Assembly (NCBI GenBank): GCA_017445015.1
Contig: JAFSVL010000020.1
Coordinates: 1-38,797 of the forward strand
Source of the DNA: Bacteroidales bacterium
Lineage (GTDB): Bacteria; Bacteroidota; Bacteroidia; Bacteroidales; UBA932
Direction: 5' to 3'
DNA length: 38,797 bases
The position numbers were made by a program, and so were the translations under genes. Shown one piece after another: positions 1 to 8,974 of the stretch (position 1 is its first letter; every line of letters begins with the position of its first letter). Under the pieces are notes generated by a model. It did no database searches. It was not told the DNA's origin and worked only from the letters and a program-made list of their open reading frames with translations.

Positions 1-1
1 C

Positions 2-3000
2 AGTGCCCGGGAGGGCAGCGGCTGCACCGTCCCCGACATCCAGGATGCGATGGCTGCATTGGGCGACAGCCTTTCCGCCCGCGGCGACTGGGAACTCCAA
101 ATCTGTACCGACGATGCCGCCGGCGCGGAGTTGCAGCGTTTCATCGCCGCAAATGCACCCTACTTTCTTCGCGAGGAAGATTATCGCCGGGCGGATTCTT
201 TGCTTGCCTTGCCCGGATATGTCCCTCAGCGTCTTTCCGAGGTGCGGGAGGCCTTGTATTCCCCGTTCAGCGCCCCGATGCGCGATGCATACCGGGGCGA
301 TCCGCTGGGGCTTTTTACCCCCGTCTGGCAGCGGCTTTCCGTTTTCAACCCGGCCGGAAGCGGGGCGTCACTTCGCGACGGCTTCCTTTTCACCGCGGAC
401 GGCAGTACGGGTGTCGCTTTCCTGCGTTCCCCGTTCGGAGGCAGCGAGAGCGGGGCCAATGCCGCCCTGGTCGCCGGCGTCAAATCGGCGGTTTCGGCCG
501 TGGAGGCGCAATTCCCCGGCATCGTCATCACCTCTACCGGAGCCCCGGAGGTTGCGGTGGAAAATGCCGGACGCATCCGAAAGGACAGTTTTCTGGCGCT
601 GGGGATAGCCCTCGTGCTTATCTCCCTGATGCTGTTCCTGTCCTTCAGACGCTTTGCCGACGTGCTGTGGATCCTGGTCTCCATCCTCTGCGGGACACTT
701 TTCTCGCTGGGACTGATCGCGCTGTTCAGGCCTTCCGTATCCATTATCATCTTGGGTATCGGCTCGATGATTATCGGCATTGCCGTGAATTATCCCCTGC
801 ATTACGTCGATCATCTGAAGTACCGTCCGGACAAGCGCCAGGCGCTTTCCGACCAGATAGAGCCGCTGCTGGTGGGCAATGTCACCACGGTCGGCGCATT
901 CCTGTCGCTGATGCTGCTGAGTGCCGGTGCGCTGCGCGATTTCGGCTTTATCGGTGCGGCGATGCTCGTCGGCACCATCCTGTTCGTCCTCTTTTTCCTG
1001 CCGGTGTTCGTGCCGCTCTCCCAAAAGGAGCGCAGGACGCTCCGGCTGGACTTCGACCGTCATATCCGTCTTTCCCGCCGCGCTTCTGCGGGGCTGTTCC
1101 TGCTGTTTTGCGGGCTGACAGCTTTTTTCTATACGCGCAGCGGCAGGGTGGTTTTCGATGCGGATGCGCACCATATCAATTACATGACCGCGGAGCAGGC
1201 GGAAGGATTTGCGCGCCTCGAAGCGCTCGCCCCTCAGGGGCAGCCGCTTTATGCCGTCTCCGTTTCCTCCGATGTACAGCAGGCGCTGGAGGGGAGTGAA
1301 ACGCTTGCGGAGTACATCATGGCCCGACAGCCCCGGTACGCCGGGATTTCCGATTTCATCCCTTCACGGCGTGCGCAGGAGCAGCGTCTGGAGCGCTGGA
1401 ACACTTTCCGCGCGTCGCATCCCGGCTTGCCGTCCGCTTTGAGCGCCGAGGCTTCCGCCTCAGGATTTTCCAAAAATGCCTTTTTGCCCTTCCAAATCCT
1501 TTGGGAGCAGGATTTCGACGTGCAGGAGGCGGACTTTTTTGCGCCTTTTACGGCTACGGCAGGCGCTTCCCGCTTTCTGGAAGGGGAAGACGGGGTTTAT
1601 GTCGTGAATACGCCTGAGGCGGAGCCCCGGCTCAAGGATGAACTGCGCGCAGCCCTGCCGGAGGGAGGATTCTGTTTTGAGCCATCGGACCTTTCCAACC
1701 GGCTGGTGGGGATGCTTTCAGCGGATTTTGACAAGATCGGCTGGCTTTGCGGCTGGATTGTATTTTTGTTCCTGACGCTCTCGCTGGGCAGGCTGGAACT
1801 CAGTGTCCTCTCGTTCCTCCCGCTGGCGGCGGCCTGGATCTGGATTCTGGGCATCATGCAGCTCGGCGGCCTGTACTTCAATATCGTCAATATCATCCTG
1901 GCGACCTTCATCTTCGGACAGGGCGACGACTATACCATTTTCATCACCGAAGGCCTGATGTACGAGTATGCCACAGGACGTAAGATCCTTCATTCCTACA
2001 AAAACTGCGTGGTGCTGTCGGCGCTCATGATGTTCATCGGCATCGGCGCATTGATTTTTGCAAGGCATCCGGCCATGCGCTCGCTGGCGCTGGTGACGAT
2101 GATCGGGATGGTCACGGTGGTGGCGATGGCCTATTACCTCCCGCCCCTGCTTTTCCGTTTCCTGACGCAAAAGGGCGGTGGACTCCGTGAGGTCCCCCTG
2201 ACTTTCCGGCGTATCGGCGCTACGGCGCTGATGATGCTGAATTTCCTGCTGTCGCTGATTGTAATCGCGCTGGTCAGTTTCGTCTGGGTGATTTTCCCGC
2301 ACACGGAAAAGTGGAATCTGCGCTATCATCGTTTTGTCCAGGCCTGTGCCCGGCTTGCCTTCCACATGATTCCGGATACGCGGCTTTCCGTGCTGAATCC
2401 CTCCGGCGAGGATTTTTCGCGTCCTGCCGTGCTGGTCTGCAATCATCAGTCGCACTTCGACGTGCTTTCCGTCCTGGCGCTCACACCGCGGATCGTGGTG
2501 ATAACCAATGACTGGGTGCGCCGCAACCCGTTGTATGCGCCGGTTATCCGCCGCGGCGGCTTCCTGCCCGCCTCTGATGGACTGGAAATGACGATAGGGC
2601 GCCTGCGTCCGCTGGTCGCCCGGGGGTATAGCGTACTTGTTTTCCCGGAGGGTACCCGCAGTGCGGACGCTTCCATCCAGCGCTTTCACCGGGGATTTTC
2701 CGCCCTTGCGAGGGCCCTTGATATCGATGTCCTGCCGCTTTGTATCCACGGGTTCCACGATTTGCTGCCCAAGAAAGCGACGGTGCTGCGGAAAGCGCCG
2801 CTGACGCTTGAGGTCGGCGCGCGTATCCATCCCGACGCCTTCCCGCAGGGCGACAAGGCTTTTGCTTCTGCGCTGCGCAAGGAGTATATTCTCCGCTACG
2901 AGCGGTTGCGCGATATACGGGAGACGCCGGAGTTTGCCTTGCCCTTCGTCAAGTACCGCTATTTGTACAAAGGCTCGGAGGCGATGGCGGAATGTCGGCG

Positions 3001-3262
3001 GACGCTTCGGACGGCGCTCAGCCGTTGCTCGTCCGCTGAATTTGAAGGCTTGTCGTCCGTGCGGGTGATGAACGGCGGATATGGCGCCTTCGCCCTGTTG
3101 CTGGCCCTGTCCCACCGGCATCTGAAGGTACGTTGCTATGAGCGGGATGAGGAAAAATTCCTGACGGCGAGCCGCCTGGCCGCGCTTCCGCCCAATTTGG
3201 AATATATCTGGCTGCAAGAAGGCGTACCGCCGGATGAAGCCGATAAAGAAATTATATTGTGA
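2..3262 (+). CDS. MMPL-type exporter fused to acyltransferase and methyltransferase-like tail (5' partial)
   Basis: The frame is open from base 2, so the start lies outside the window; the first internal ATG is at 50. The N-terminal two thirds is an RND/MMPL exporter of the 'predicted exporter' type: two periplasmic domains and two bundles of membrane helices (about 590-1020 and 1730-2170). Next comes a PlsC-like lipid acyltransferase with NHQSHFD at 2441-2461 and FPEGTRS at 2642-2662. The last ~110 residues contain NGGYGAFALLLAL, a Rossmann-like glycine motif followed by an acidic CYERDEEK strand, resembling a methyltransferase fold. Such fusions occur in Bacteroidetes aryl-polyene, flexirubin and lipid gene clusters, where they are thought to move or acylate the lipid-like product at the inner membrane. 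The next gene overlaps by 4 bases. The substrate is inferred, not seen. Confidence 0.88.
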   Translation, partial: SAREGSGCTVPDIQDAMAALGDSLSARGDWELQICTDDAAGAELQRFIAANAPYFLREEDYRRADSLLALPGYVPQRLSEVREALYSPFSAPMRDAYRGDPLGLFTPVWQRLSVFNPAGSGASLRDGFLFTADGSTGVAFLRSPFGGSESGANAALVAGVKSAVSAVEAQFPGIVITSTGAPEVAVENAGRIRKDSFLALGIALVLISLMLFLSFRRFADVLWILVSILCGTLFSLGLIALFRPSVSIIILGIGSMIIGIAVNYPLHYVDHLKYRPDKRQALSDQIEPLLVGNVTTVGAFLSLMLLSAGALRDFGFIGAAMLVGTILFVLFFLPVFVPLSQKERRTLRLDFDRHIRLSRRASAGLFLLFCGLTAFFYTRSGRVVFDADAHHINYMTAEQAEGFARLEALAPQGQPLYAVSVSSDVQQALEGSETLAEYIMARQPRYAGISDFIPSRRAQEQRLERWNTFRASHPGLPSALSAEASASGFSKNAFLPFQILWEQDFDVQEADFFAPFTATAGASRFLEGEDGVYVVNTPEAEPRLKDELRAALPEGGFCFEPSDLSNRLVGMLSADFDKIGWLCGWIVFLFLTLSLGRLELSVLSFLPLAAAWIWILGIMQLGGLYFNIVNIILATFIFGQGDDYTIFITEGLMYEYATGRKILHSYKNCVVLSALMMFIGIGALIFARHPAMRSLALVTMIGMVTVVAMAYYLPPLLFRFLTQKGGGLREVPLTFRRIGATALMMLNFLLSLIVIALVSFVWVIFPHTEKWNLRYHRFVQACARLAFHMIPDTRLSVLNPSGEDFSRPAVLVCNHQSHFDVLSVLALTPRIVVITNDWVRRNPLYAPVIRRGGFLPASDGLEMTIGRLRPLVARGYSVLVFPEGTRSADASIQRFHRGFSALARALDIDVLPLCIHGFHDLLPKKATVLRKAPLTLEVGARIHPDAFPQGDKAFASALRKEYILRYERLRDIRETPEFALPFVKYRYLYKGSEAMAECRRTLRTALSRCSSAEFEGLSSVRVMNGGYGAFALLLALSHRHLKVRCYERDEEKFLTASRLAALPPNLEYIWLQEGVPPDEADKEIIL

Positions 3263-4080
3263 GAAGACTGATTCTTTGCATCCTGGCGGCATGCGTGCTG
3301 CCTTTTGCCCTTCTTTCGAAGGGAACGCCCCTTCCGGGAAGCGGCGGAAAGGCGACGCTTGAAGCGTTCCTTCCGGAGGGCGCGGACAGCGGAACGGCCG
3401 TCATCGTCTGTCCCGGCGGCAGTTATTTTTGGCTGGATGACAGGACGGAAGGCGTGGACGTGGCGCAGTGGCTTGCCCGGAACGGGATTTTCGCCTATCT
3501 GCTCCGTTACCGGGTATCGGGATGGTTTGCCTTCGTGCATCATTTCCCCTATCAGACCTTTCCGGGGAGTCTGAGGGACTTGCAGTCTGCCATCCGGAAA
3601 GTGCGTGCGTTGCATCCCGGCCTTTTGCGGCTGGGTCTCATGGGATTTTCCGCGGGTGGCCATCTGGTCATGTCCGCTGCGGAATTTTATGGCGAGGAAA
3701 GCGACTTGAGGCCGGATTTCGTCGCTCCGGTCTATCCCGTGGTTACTTTTGCGGATGAACGCTATGTGCACAAGCGTTCCCGCCGGGCCCTGCTGGGGGA
3801 TAAGGGAGCACGCGACAGGACACGCTGCGATGCACTCTCGCTGGAACGGCATGTCCGCGCGGACGGGCCCCCGGTTTTCCTCTTGAATTGCGAGGACGAC
3901 CCCGTCGTCGACTGGCACAATTCGGCGCTGCTGGATTCTGCGCTGAGCGCTTCCCGCATTCCGCATCTCTATACCCGTTACAGGACCGGAGGGCACGGTT
4001 TCGGTGCCGCCGCCGCCAAGCAGAATGCCCAGACCCGTGGCTGGCAGAATTTATTTATGGACTGGCTGAATACATTATGA
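3259..4080 (+). CDS. secreted alpha/beta-hydrolase (BD-FAE/acetyl-esterase-like)
   Basis: A 273-aa protein starting at a GTG that overlaps the previous stop (GTGA). A signal peptide covers about residues 1-21, so it probably acts in the periplasm. The alpha/beta-hydrolase fold shows an oxyanion motif (CPGGSY, residues 51-56), the nucleophile elbow GFSAGG with Ser131, an acidic residue in CEDDPVV (Asp213/214) and His246 in GGHGFG. This is the layout of the BD-FAE/acetyl xylan esterase-like family, which removes ester-linked groups from glycans or lipids. Sitting between an exporter-acyltransferase and an acyl ligase, it may trim an acyl group from the cluster's product, but this is inference. 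The next gene overlaps its stop (ATGA). Confidence 0.82.
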   Translation: MRRLILCILAACVLPFALLSKGTPLPGSGGKATLEAFLPEGADSGTAVIVCPGGSYFWLDDRTEGVDVAQWLARNGIFAYLLRYRVSGWFAFVHHFPYQTFPGSLRDLQSAIRKVRALHPGLLRLGLMGFSAGGHLVMSAAEFYGEESDLRPDFVAPVYPVVTFADERYVHKRSRRALLGDKGARDRTRCDALSLERHVRADGPPVFLLNCEDDPVVDWHNSALLDSALSASRIPHLYTRYRTGGHGFGAAAAKQNAQTRGWQNLFMDWLNTL

Positions 4081-5387
4081 TACAAGACATTGAATTTTCT
4101 TCTCCGGCTTCCATCAAGGCTTTCCAGGAGGAAAGGCTCCGGGAACAGATCAATTATCTTGCCCTGCATTCCCCGTATTACCGCGGCGTTTTTGCCGATA
4201 ACGGCATCGATCCGCAGTCTATCCGTACCCTGGAGGACCTGCAGCGGATTCCCTTTACGGACAAAGATGACCTGCACGGGCGCAACATGGATTTTCTCTG
4301 CGTTCCGCGTGATGAGGTGATCGATTATGTGACGACTTCCGGAACGACCGGCGACCCCGTCACGTTCTGCCTGACGGAAAAGGACCTTCAGCGGCTTGCC
4401 CTCAACGAGAAAAAAAGTTTTGCCTGTGCAGGGGTGAAACCCGGGGATGTCGTACAGCTGATGACGACGCTGGACAAGCGATTTATGGCGGGTCTGGCCT
4501 ATTTCCTCGGGCTCCGGGAACTCGGGGCCGGTGTCGTACGGGTGGGGAACGGCATCCCCGAACTCCAGTGGGATACGATTCGGCGCCTCAGGCCGGATAC
4601 CATCATGTGTGTCCCGTCCTTTATCCTGCGCCTGATCCAGTATGCCGATGAGCATGGCATCGATTACCGCGCCTCCAGCATCCGCCGCATCATTGGTATC
4701 GGCGAGGGGCTCCGCGACCAGGATTTCAACTTGAATCTGCTCGGGCGGAAAATCAGCGGGCAGTGGCCTGAAGTGCAACTTTTCGCCACGTATTCATCGA
4801 CGGAAATGTCTGCCACCTTCTCCGAATGCCCTTGCGGCTGCGGGGGGCACCTGCATCCCGAACTGCTGATTTTGGAAATCATCGGCGAGGACGGCCTTCC
4901 CGTTCCCGACGGACAGGCGGGAGAAGTGGTGGTGACGACGCTCGGTGTGGAAGGGATGCCGCTTCTGCGCTTCCGTACCGGCGATATCGCCGCCCGTATC
5001 AGCGGACAATGCCGTTGCGGCCGCTGGTCTCCCCGCATTACGCCGCTGCTTGGCCGGAAGAACAACATGATCAAGTTCAAGGGGACGTCCCTGTATCCGC
5101 CGGCCATCAACGATGTGCTGGACAATACCGATTATGTGGAGAATTACGTGGTGGTCGTGCGGGACAGCGAGGCCGGGACGGACGATGTGCTGGTGCGCTG
5201 CGGCTTGAAATTCGAACCGCCCTTCGACCCGGTAAAGGACCTCAAGGACCGTTTCCGCGCCCGTATCCGCGTCGCCCCCCAGGTGGAAATCCGGCCGGCG
5301 GCCGAAATCGCCGCCGTCAACTTCCCCCCGAAATCCCGCAAACCCGTCAAATTCATCGACGAACGAAATGTCCGACAGCCGTTTTGA
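4077..5387 (+). CDS. PaaK-like AMP-forming ligase (phenylacetate-CoA ligase family)
   Basis: An adenylate-forming enzyme of 436 aa, the usual length for the phenylacetate-CoA ligase family. The open frame extends upstream, but the ATG at 4077 overlaps the esterase stop (ATGA) and gives a normal N-terminus. The nucleotide loop TSGTTGDP is at residues 87-94, followed by the YSSTEM adenine/acid motif, FRTGDIA, and the C-terminal hinge GRKNNMIKFKG. Two cysteine-rich spots (CPCGCGG and CRCGRW) match the metal-binding loop in PaaK relatives. It should activate an aromatic or fatty carboxylic acid as acyl-AMP and pass it to CoA or a carrier protein. In this operon the likely role is starter-unit or acyl-chain activation. 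The acid used cannot be read from the sequence. Confidence 0.85.
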   Translation: MIQDIEFSSPASIKAFQEERLREQINYLALHSPYYRGVFADNGIDPQSIRTLEDLQRIPFTDKDDLHGRNMDFLCVPRDEVIDYVTTSGTTGDPVTFCLTEKDLQRLALNEKKSFACAGVKPGDVVQLMTTLDKRFMAGLAYFLGLRELGAGVVRVGNGIPELQWDTIRRLRPDTIMCVPSFILRLIQYADEHGIDYRASSIRRIIGIGEGLRDQDFNLNLLGRKISGQWPEVQLFATYSSTEMSATFSECPCGCGGHLHPELLILEIIGEDGLPVPDGQAGEVVVTTLGVEGMPLLRFRTGDIAARISGQCRCGRWSPRITPLLGRKNNMIKFKGTSLYPPAINDVLDNTDYVENYVVVVRDSEAGTDDVLVRCGLKFEPPFDPVKDLKDRFRARIRVAPQVEIRPAAEIAAVNFPPKSRKPVKFIDERNVRQPF

Positions 5388-6543
5388 CGACATAAGACCC
5401 TTTAACGGGGCGGAGTTCCCGGAAGCGATGCGGCGCATCACCTCCCACGAACTCTTTCCCGCTATCGCCGCCTGGCTCTTTCCGGGAAGGAATCTGGAGG
5501 AGTTGCGCTCGTTGATGTGCTCGCTGCGGGACGCCGATGAGTTCCAGGCCCGCGTGATGCGCGACGTGGTGCAGTCCATTCTGGACAAAACCAGCACGGG
5601 CTTAAGCTGGAGCGGACTTGAGGGGCTTTCTCGCCAGGAAAGGTATCTGTTCGTCTCCAACCACCGCGATATCATGCTGGATGCAGCCATCCAGCAGTAT
5701 CTCTTTGTGAATGAGGGATTTCACACGGCCGAAATTTCCTTTGGCGCGAACCTGATGTCGCCGGGCTTGGTGACGGATATCGGCCGTGCGAACAAGATGT
5801 ACCGTACCGAGCGCCCCGGGGTGGGCGGGGCTTCTCCCCGGGAACTCTGGAAAGCCCTCCGGCATCTCTCCGACTATATCCGCTATACGGTTTGCGAAAA
5901 ACGGCAGTCCGTGTGGATTGCCCAGCGCGGCGGCCGTACCAAGGACGGGCGCGACGCCACGGACCCCGGCGTACTGAAAATGTTCCTCCTCAGCGCGGAG
6001 GGCGACCTTGTCGATGCCATGCTTTCCTTGCATCTTGCACCTGTAGCCGTTTCTTATGAGTGGGAGCCCTGTGACACGCTGAAGGTGCTGGAGCTATATC
6101 GATCTTCCCGTTCCGTCTATGTCAAACAGCCGGGGGAGGATTTACACAGTATCCTGACCGGTATCACCCAGCCCAAAGGCAGGATTCATATGGCTTTCTG
6201 TCCGCCGGTGACGCACGCGGATCTGGCCCCGTATCGCGGCCTGCCGGTCAATGCTTTCTGCAGGGAAGTGGCGGCGCTCCTTGACCGCCGCATCCGGGGC
6301 GCGTACAAATTGTTTCCGAACCATTATATTGCCGCCGACCTGCTCTCCGGCAGTTCCGCTTACGCTGCGTACTATACGGATACAGAGCGTCAGGCATTCC
6401 TGGACAGCATGGTGCGCCTGGATGCGCTGTGCGCGCCGGGACCGGAGTGCGCTGAATCCCTTCCCTCCGGGGCCCTCCCGGAACTGCGGGAACGCTACCT
6501 GCGCCTCTACGCCAATCCAGTCTTCTTAATACACCAGCCGTAA
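5368..6543 (+). CDS. glycerolipid-type acyltransferase (PlsB/PlsC superfamily)
   Basis: 391 aa, overlapping the ligase by 20 bases and closing the plus-strand operon. The acyltransferase signature is NHRDIMLD at residues 98-105, the Bacteroidetes form of the NHx4D box, followed by a second block WIAQRGGRTKDG in place of the usual FPEGTRS. No membrane helices are obvious. The family transfers acyl groups to glycerol phosphates or other hydroxyl acceptors. With a second acyltransferase domain in the first gene of the window, the operon has two transfer steps, which suits a lipid or polyene conjugate. Its last 18 bases overlap the end of the oppositely oriented PCMD lipoprotein gene. Confidence 0.82.
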   Translation: MSDSRFDDIRPFNGAEFPEAMRRITSHELFPAIAAWLFPGRNLEELRSLMCSLRDADEFQARVMRDVVQSILDKTSTGLSWSGLEGLSRQERYLFVSNHRDIMLDAAIQQYLFVNEGFHTAEISFGANLMSPGLVTDIGRANKMYRTERPGVGGASPRELWKALRHLSDYIRYTVCEKRQSVWIAQRGGRTKDGRDATDPGVLKMFLLSAEGDLVDAMLSLHLAPVAVSYEWEPCDTLKVLELYRSSRSVYVKQPGEDLHSILTGITQPKGRIHMAFCPPVTHADLAPYRGLPVNAFCREVAALLDRRIRGAYKLFPNHYIAADLLSGSSAYAAYYTDTERQAFLDSMVRLDALCAPGPECAESLPSGALPELRERYLRLYANPVFLIHQP

Positions 6544-8259
6544 ATCGTCCAGCCACATGCGGCTTTCGGATGAGCCGGTGAACCAGTCGCCCAGACGGCT
6601 CGATGCCGCGGATATGATGATATGGGTGGGCAGCCGGAAGTTGTCGCGGTAGGCCAGCGGGAATTCCACTTCTTCCCAGCCGACCGTCGAACGGTCCAGC
6701 AGGCAGGAGCCATAGGCGATGACGGCGGGGGCATCGGGATTGAAGAACGTACTCTTGTCCGAGGTGTTCACGCAGACGGGGCTTTCCGCAATGCCGCCGT
6801 AAACGCGGTAATCCCAGTCTCCCAGCGCCACGAAAATCTGTCCGTTGTCCGGCGTTCCCGGACGGATGGGGTCGCCCTCCGGCGCTCCGCCGAAGCAATC
6901 CACATTCCCGCACTGATACTTGATCCAGACGCGGACGGCACGCGGTCGGTCGGTAAACGGCCGGCCGAAATTGACCGTGGCGCCGGTCGTGCCCTGCAAC
7001 TGTCCGAAACTGCCGCTGAAGATATTGCCCGCCGCAAATTTTACGATGACGTAGCGGGACACGAGTTTGGCGCTCGCCTTGCCTTCCTTGAAATCCTCGG
7101 TATCCGGCAGGCTGATGACATTCGCGGCACCGGCCATCGTAGATCCGATATTGCCGCTGTCCCACCATTTGGACGCTCCGGCGCCGTACCAGGAAATATA
7201 ATTCTGCGATTCCGCATTAGAATATTCTTCGAAGCCCGCATTGGGCAGCTGCGTCTCGGCACCGGTCGTGAATTCCTGAATGCCGGTTTCCTCCTCTTCG
7301 CTGTAGGCGAGACATTCATAGCGGCTCATCGGCTCCAGGCCCTCGATGCAGGCGACAAAACTGCCGCCGATACTTTCGATATTCTCCGCTTCCATCCACG
7401 TTTCCTCCCCGACGGCGCGATAGCGGAAGCCGTTATTGCGCTCCGCGGGTGCATCTGCGCGAAGGTAGCAGTTTCGGGCACGCGGGCTGACGGCGCTCAG
7501 TTCCACCGACATGTCGGACTGTTCCGCATAGACGGTCCATTCCTCGCGCACATCGCGCCAACTGACGACGATGGGTACGGCGTCGGTGAAATCCAGTATG
7601 GTGGACGGGGCGAGCGAATGCACCGAAATGTCGTGCGGCCCCAGTTTGAGCGATTTCACCGTGACGCGGTTCATCGGCGTCGATTTGGAAACTTTCAGAA
7701 AAATCCGGTGCGTCGCCGGGTCGATGACGGTTTCGCCGATCTGTCCCTGTACCGTAAACCAGCGTTCGATGCTTTGGACGGCCTGGATCTTCCAATGGTA
7801 GTCCTGATAGGTCGTCAATGTGAACGACAGGGGAGTGCGGAGGTCAAAACTGCCCTCCAGCGCTATGGACGGGCGGGTATTGGGGTAATTATAGGAAACC
7901 GAGCGGATCTTGACGGCGGACAGGTCGCAGACCTCGTCCATATCCAGCGTCACGGTGCACGCCTGCTCGTCGATGGAGACGCCTACCGCCCCGTCCGCCT
8001 GTACGGCGGTAATCGCCGCCCGCTGATAGGGCAGGGGAATGTCGTTCTTGATGCAGCCGGACAAAGGCAACATCAGCAGCATTGCAAAGACAATGGGAAT
8101 CAGGCAGTGTCCGGCTTTGATTGGATGAAAATTTACTGTGTCAGCTTGAAGACCGTCGGCACCCTCGCGACGTAAGAGGGAGGGGCCCATCGCCTGCGAT
8201 GGGAGGGATAGCCCCGAAGGGGCGTAGTCTGAAAGCTGATTCAGGAAATTTTCAATCAT
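6526..8259 (-). CDS. PCMD-domain surface lipoprotein (start uncertain)
   Basis: The last gene of the minus-strand surface operon. The C-terminal half (from about LPNAGFEEY to WLDDLRLVY) is a PCMD domain (putative carbohydrate metabolism domain), a jelly-roll-like module of Bacteroidetes surface proteins. The N-terminal half holds Ig-like beta segments. It resembles the gene at 9731-11530 closely (both have VKFAAGN, VNFGRPFT and RVW.KY), so the two are paralogues in one operon. The lipoprotein signal (IPIVFAMLLMLPLSGC) lies about 50-65 residues inside the frame because a structured element at 8126-8254 supplies both possible ATG starts (8259 and 8190). No ordinary start gives a normal signal peptide. 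The gene may have lost its own start or use a rare one. Ligand unknown. Confidence 0.75.
   Translation of the reverse strand: MIENFLNQLSDYAPSGLSLPSQAMGPSLLRREGADGLQADTVNFHPIKAGHCLIPIVFAMLLMLPLSGCIKNDIPLPYQRAAITAVQADGAVGVSIDEQACTVTLDMDEVCDLSAVKIRSVSYNYPNTRPSIALEGSFDLRTPLSFTLTTYQDYHWKIQAVQSIERWFTVQGQIGETVIDPATHRIFLKVSKSTPMNRVTVKSLKLGPHDISVHSLAPSTILDFTDAVPIVVSWRDVREEWTVYAEQSDMSVELSAVSPRARNCYLRADAPAERNNGFRYRAVGEETWMEAENIESIGGSFVACIEGLEPMSRYECLAYSEEEETGIQEFTTGAETQLPNAGFEEYSNAESQNYISWYGAGASKWWDSGNIGSTMAGAANVISLPDTEDFKEGKASAKLVSRYVIVKFAAGNIFSGSFGQLQGTTGATVNFGRPFTDRPRAVRVWIKYQCGNVDCFGGAPEGDPIRPGTPDNGQIFVALGDWDYRVYGGIAESPVCVNTSDKSTFFNPDAPAVIAYGSCLLDRSTVGWEEVEFPLAYRDNFRLPTHIIISAASSRLGDWFTGSSESRMWLDDLRLVY
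8126..8254 (+). repeat. cloverleaf-like structured element, copy A
   Basis: 129 bases. Outer arms 8126-8153 and 8227-8254 pair at 23 of 28 positions. Inside are the conserved ACCCTCG (8161-8167), the G-rich linker GAGGGAGGGG (8176-8185), hairpin CCCATCGC-CT-GCGATGGG (8186-8203), GGGAGGG, and hairpin GCCCC-GAA-GGGGC (8211-8223). Copies B and C have the same order, spacing and conserved bases but different paired stems. The right arm contains the ATG that opens the reading frame of the downstream PCMD lipoprotein. Arms are less perfect than in B and C, so this may be the oldest copy. Confidence 0.8.
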
Positions 8260-8266
8260 AGACGGA

Positions 8267-8974
8267 CTACAGATAATAGGTCAAACCAAAGTTAATGTCG
8301 GTCAGCGACGGTTTTATATTGGCCTTGAAGGTATCGCTCTTGCCGCTCAGGACCCCATTCTCGTAATTCCGTGCAAAATTATAGCCGATTTTGGCCAGCC
8401 CGAGTTCGAGATGCAGCGACAGCCGGTTCATGACGAAAACCTCGAATCCGGGACTGAATACCAGCGCGATGCTGCGCAGGTCATTGTTGTTCGGGGCCGC
8501 GGCGATGCGTGCGTTGGAGTAGGAAAGGGCGACATCGCCGTAAATGGCGCAGATGCCCTTGCGGTCGATACCGAAGTAACTGCGGTGGAAAAGTGCGCCG
8601 CCGAAATGGTTCAGGACGCCGCCCGCATCGCTGATGCTCAGATCGAGCCCCTCCATGGGAATGGAGACGGACGCCTGCTGCAAGTGCATTTCGGCCCAGG
8701 TATAGGAAAAGCGGATGCCCAGCATCTGATTGCGGTGATAGCACCAGCTGAATACGGGCGCGATGCGCATGAAACTGACTTTCCCGCTGATGCCGGTCAG
8801 CAGCTGGAACACCTGGCTGTCCGAAGAACTCATATTAAAGTAGGTGCCCTGGATGCCCAGTCCGAGACTGTTCTTCTCCATAAACGGCTTGCGGGTACGA
8901 GTGCTGTCCGTGTCGGCTGCGCGAAGCCCTGCGCAGCAGAGCAGCAGGAGGGTAAGTGTGAACAACTTTTTCAT
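8267..8974 (-). CDS. small outer-membrane beta-barrel protein
   Basis: 235 aa with a signal peptide (MKKLFTLTLLLLCCAGLRA). The rest alternates hydrophobic and polar residues in repeated short strands, with many aromatic residues at strand ends and a final LTYYL, as expected for an outer-membrane beta-barrel of roughly 8-12 strands. The start overlaps the stop of the preceding barrel gene (ATGA). It appears distantly related to that neighbour, in a similar order of strands (GI, IAPVFSW, GIRFSY, YGDVALSY, HLELGLAKIGY). Probably an accessory barrel for assembly, export or anchoring of the surface lipoproteins encoded around it. The function is not known. Confidence 0.75.
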   Translation of the reverse strand: MKKLFTLTLLLLCCAGLRAADTDSTRTRKPFMEKNSLGLGIQGTYFNMSSSDSQVFQLLTGISGKVSFMRIAPVFSWCYHRNQMLGIRFSYTWAEMHLQQASVSIPMEGLDLSISDAGGVLNHFGGALFHRSYFGIDRKGICAIYGDVALSYSNARIAAAPNNNDLRSIALVFSPGFEVFVMNRLSLHLELGLAKIGYNFARNYENGVLSGKSDTFKANIKPSLTDINFGLTYYL

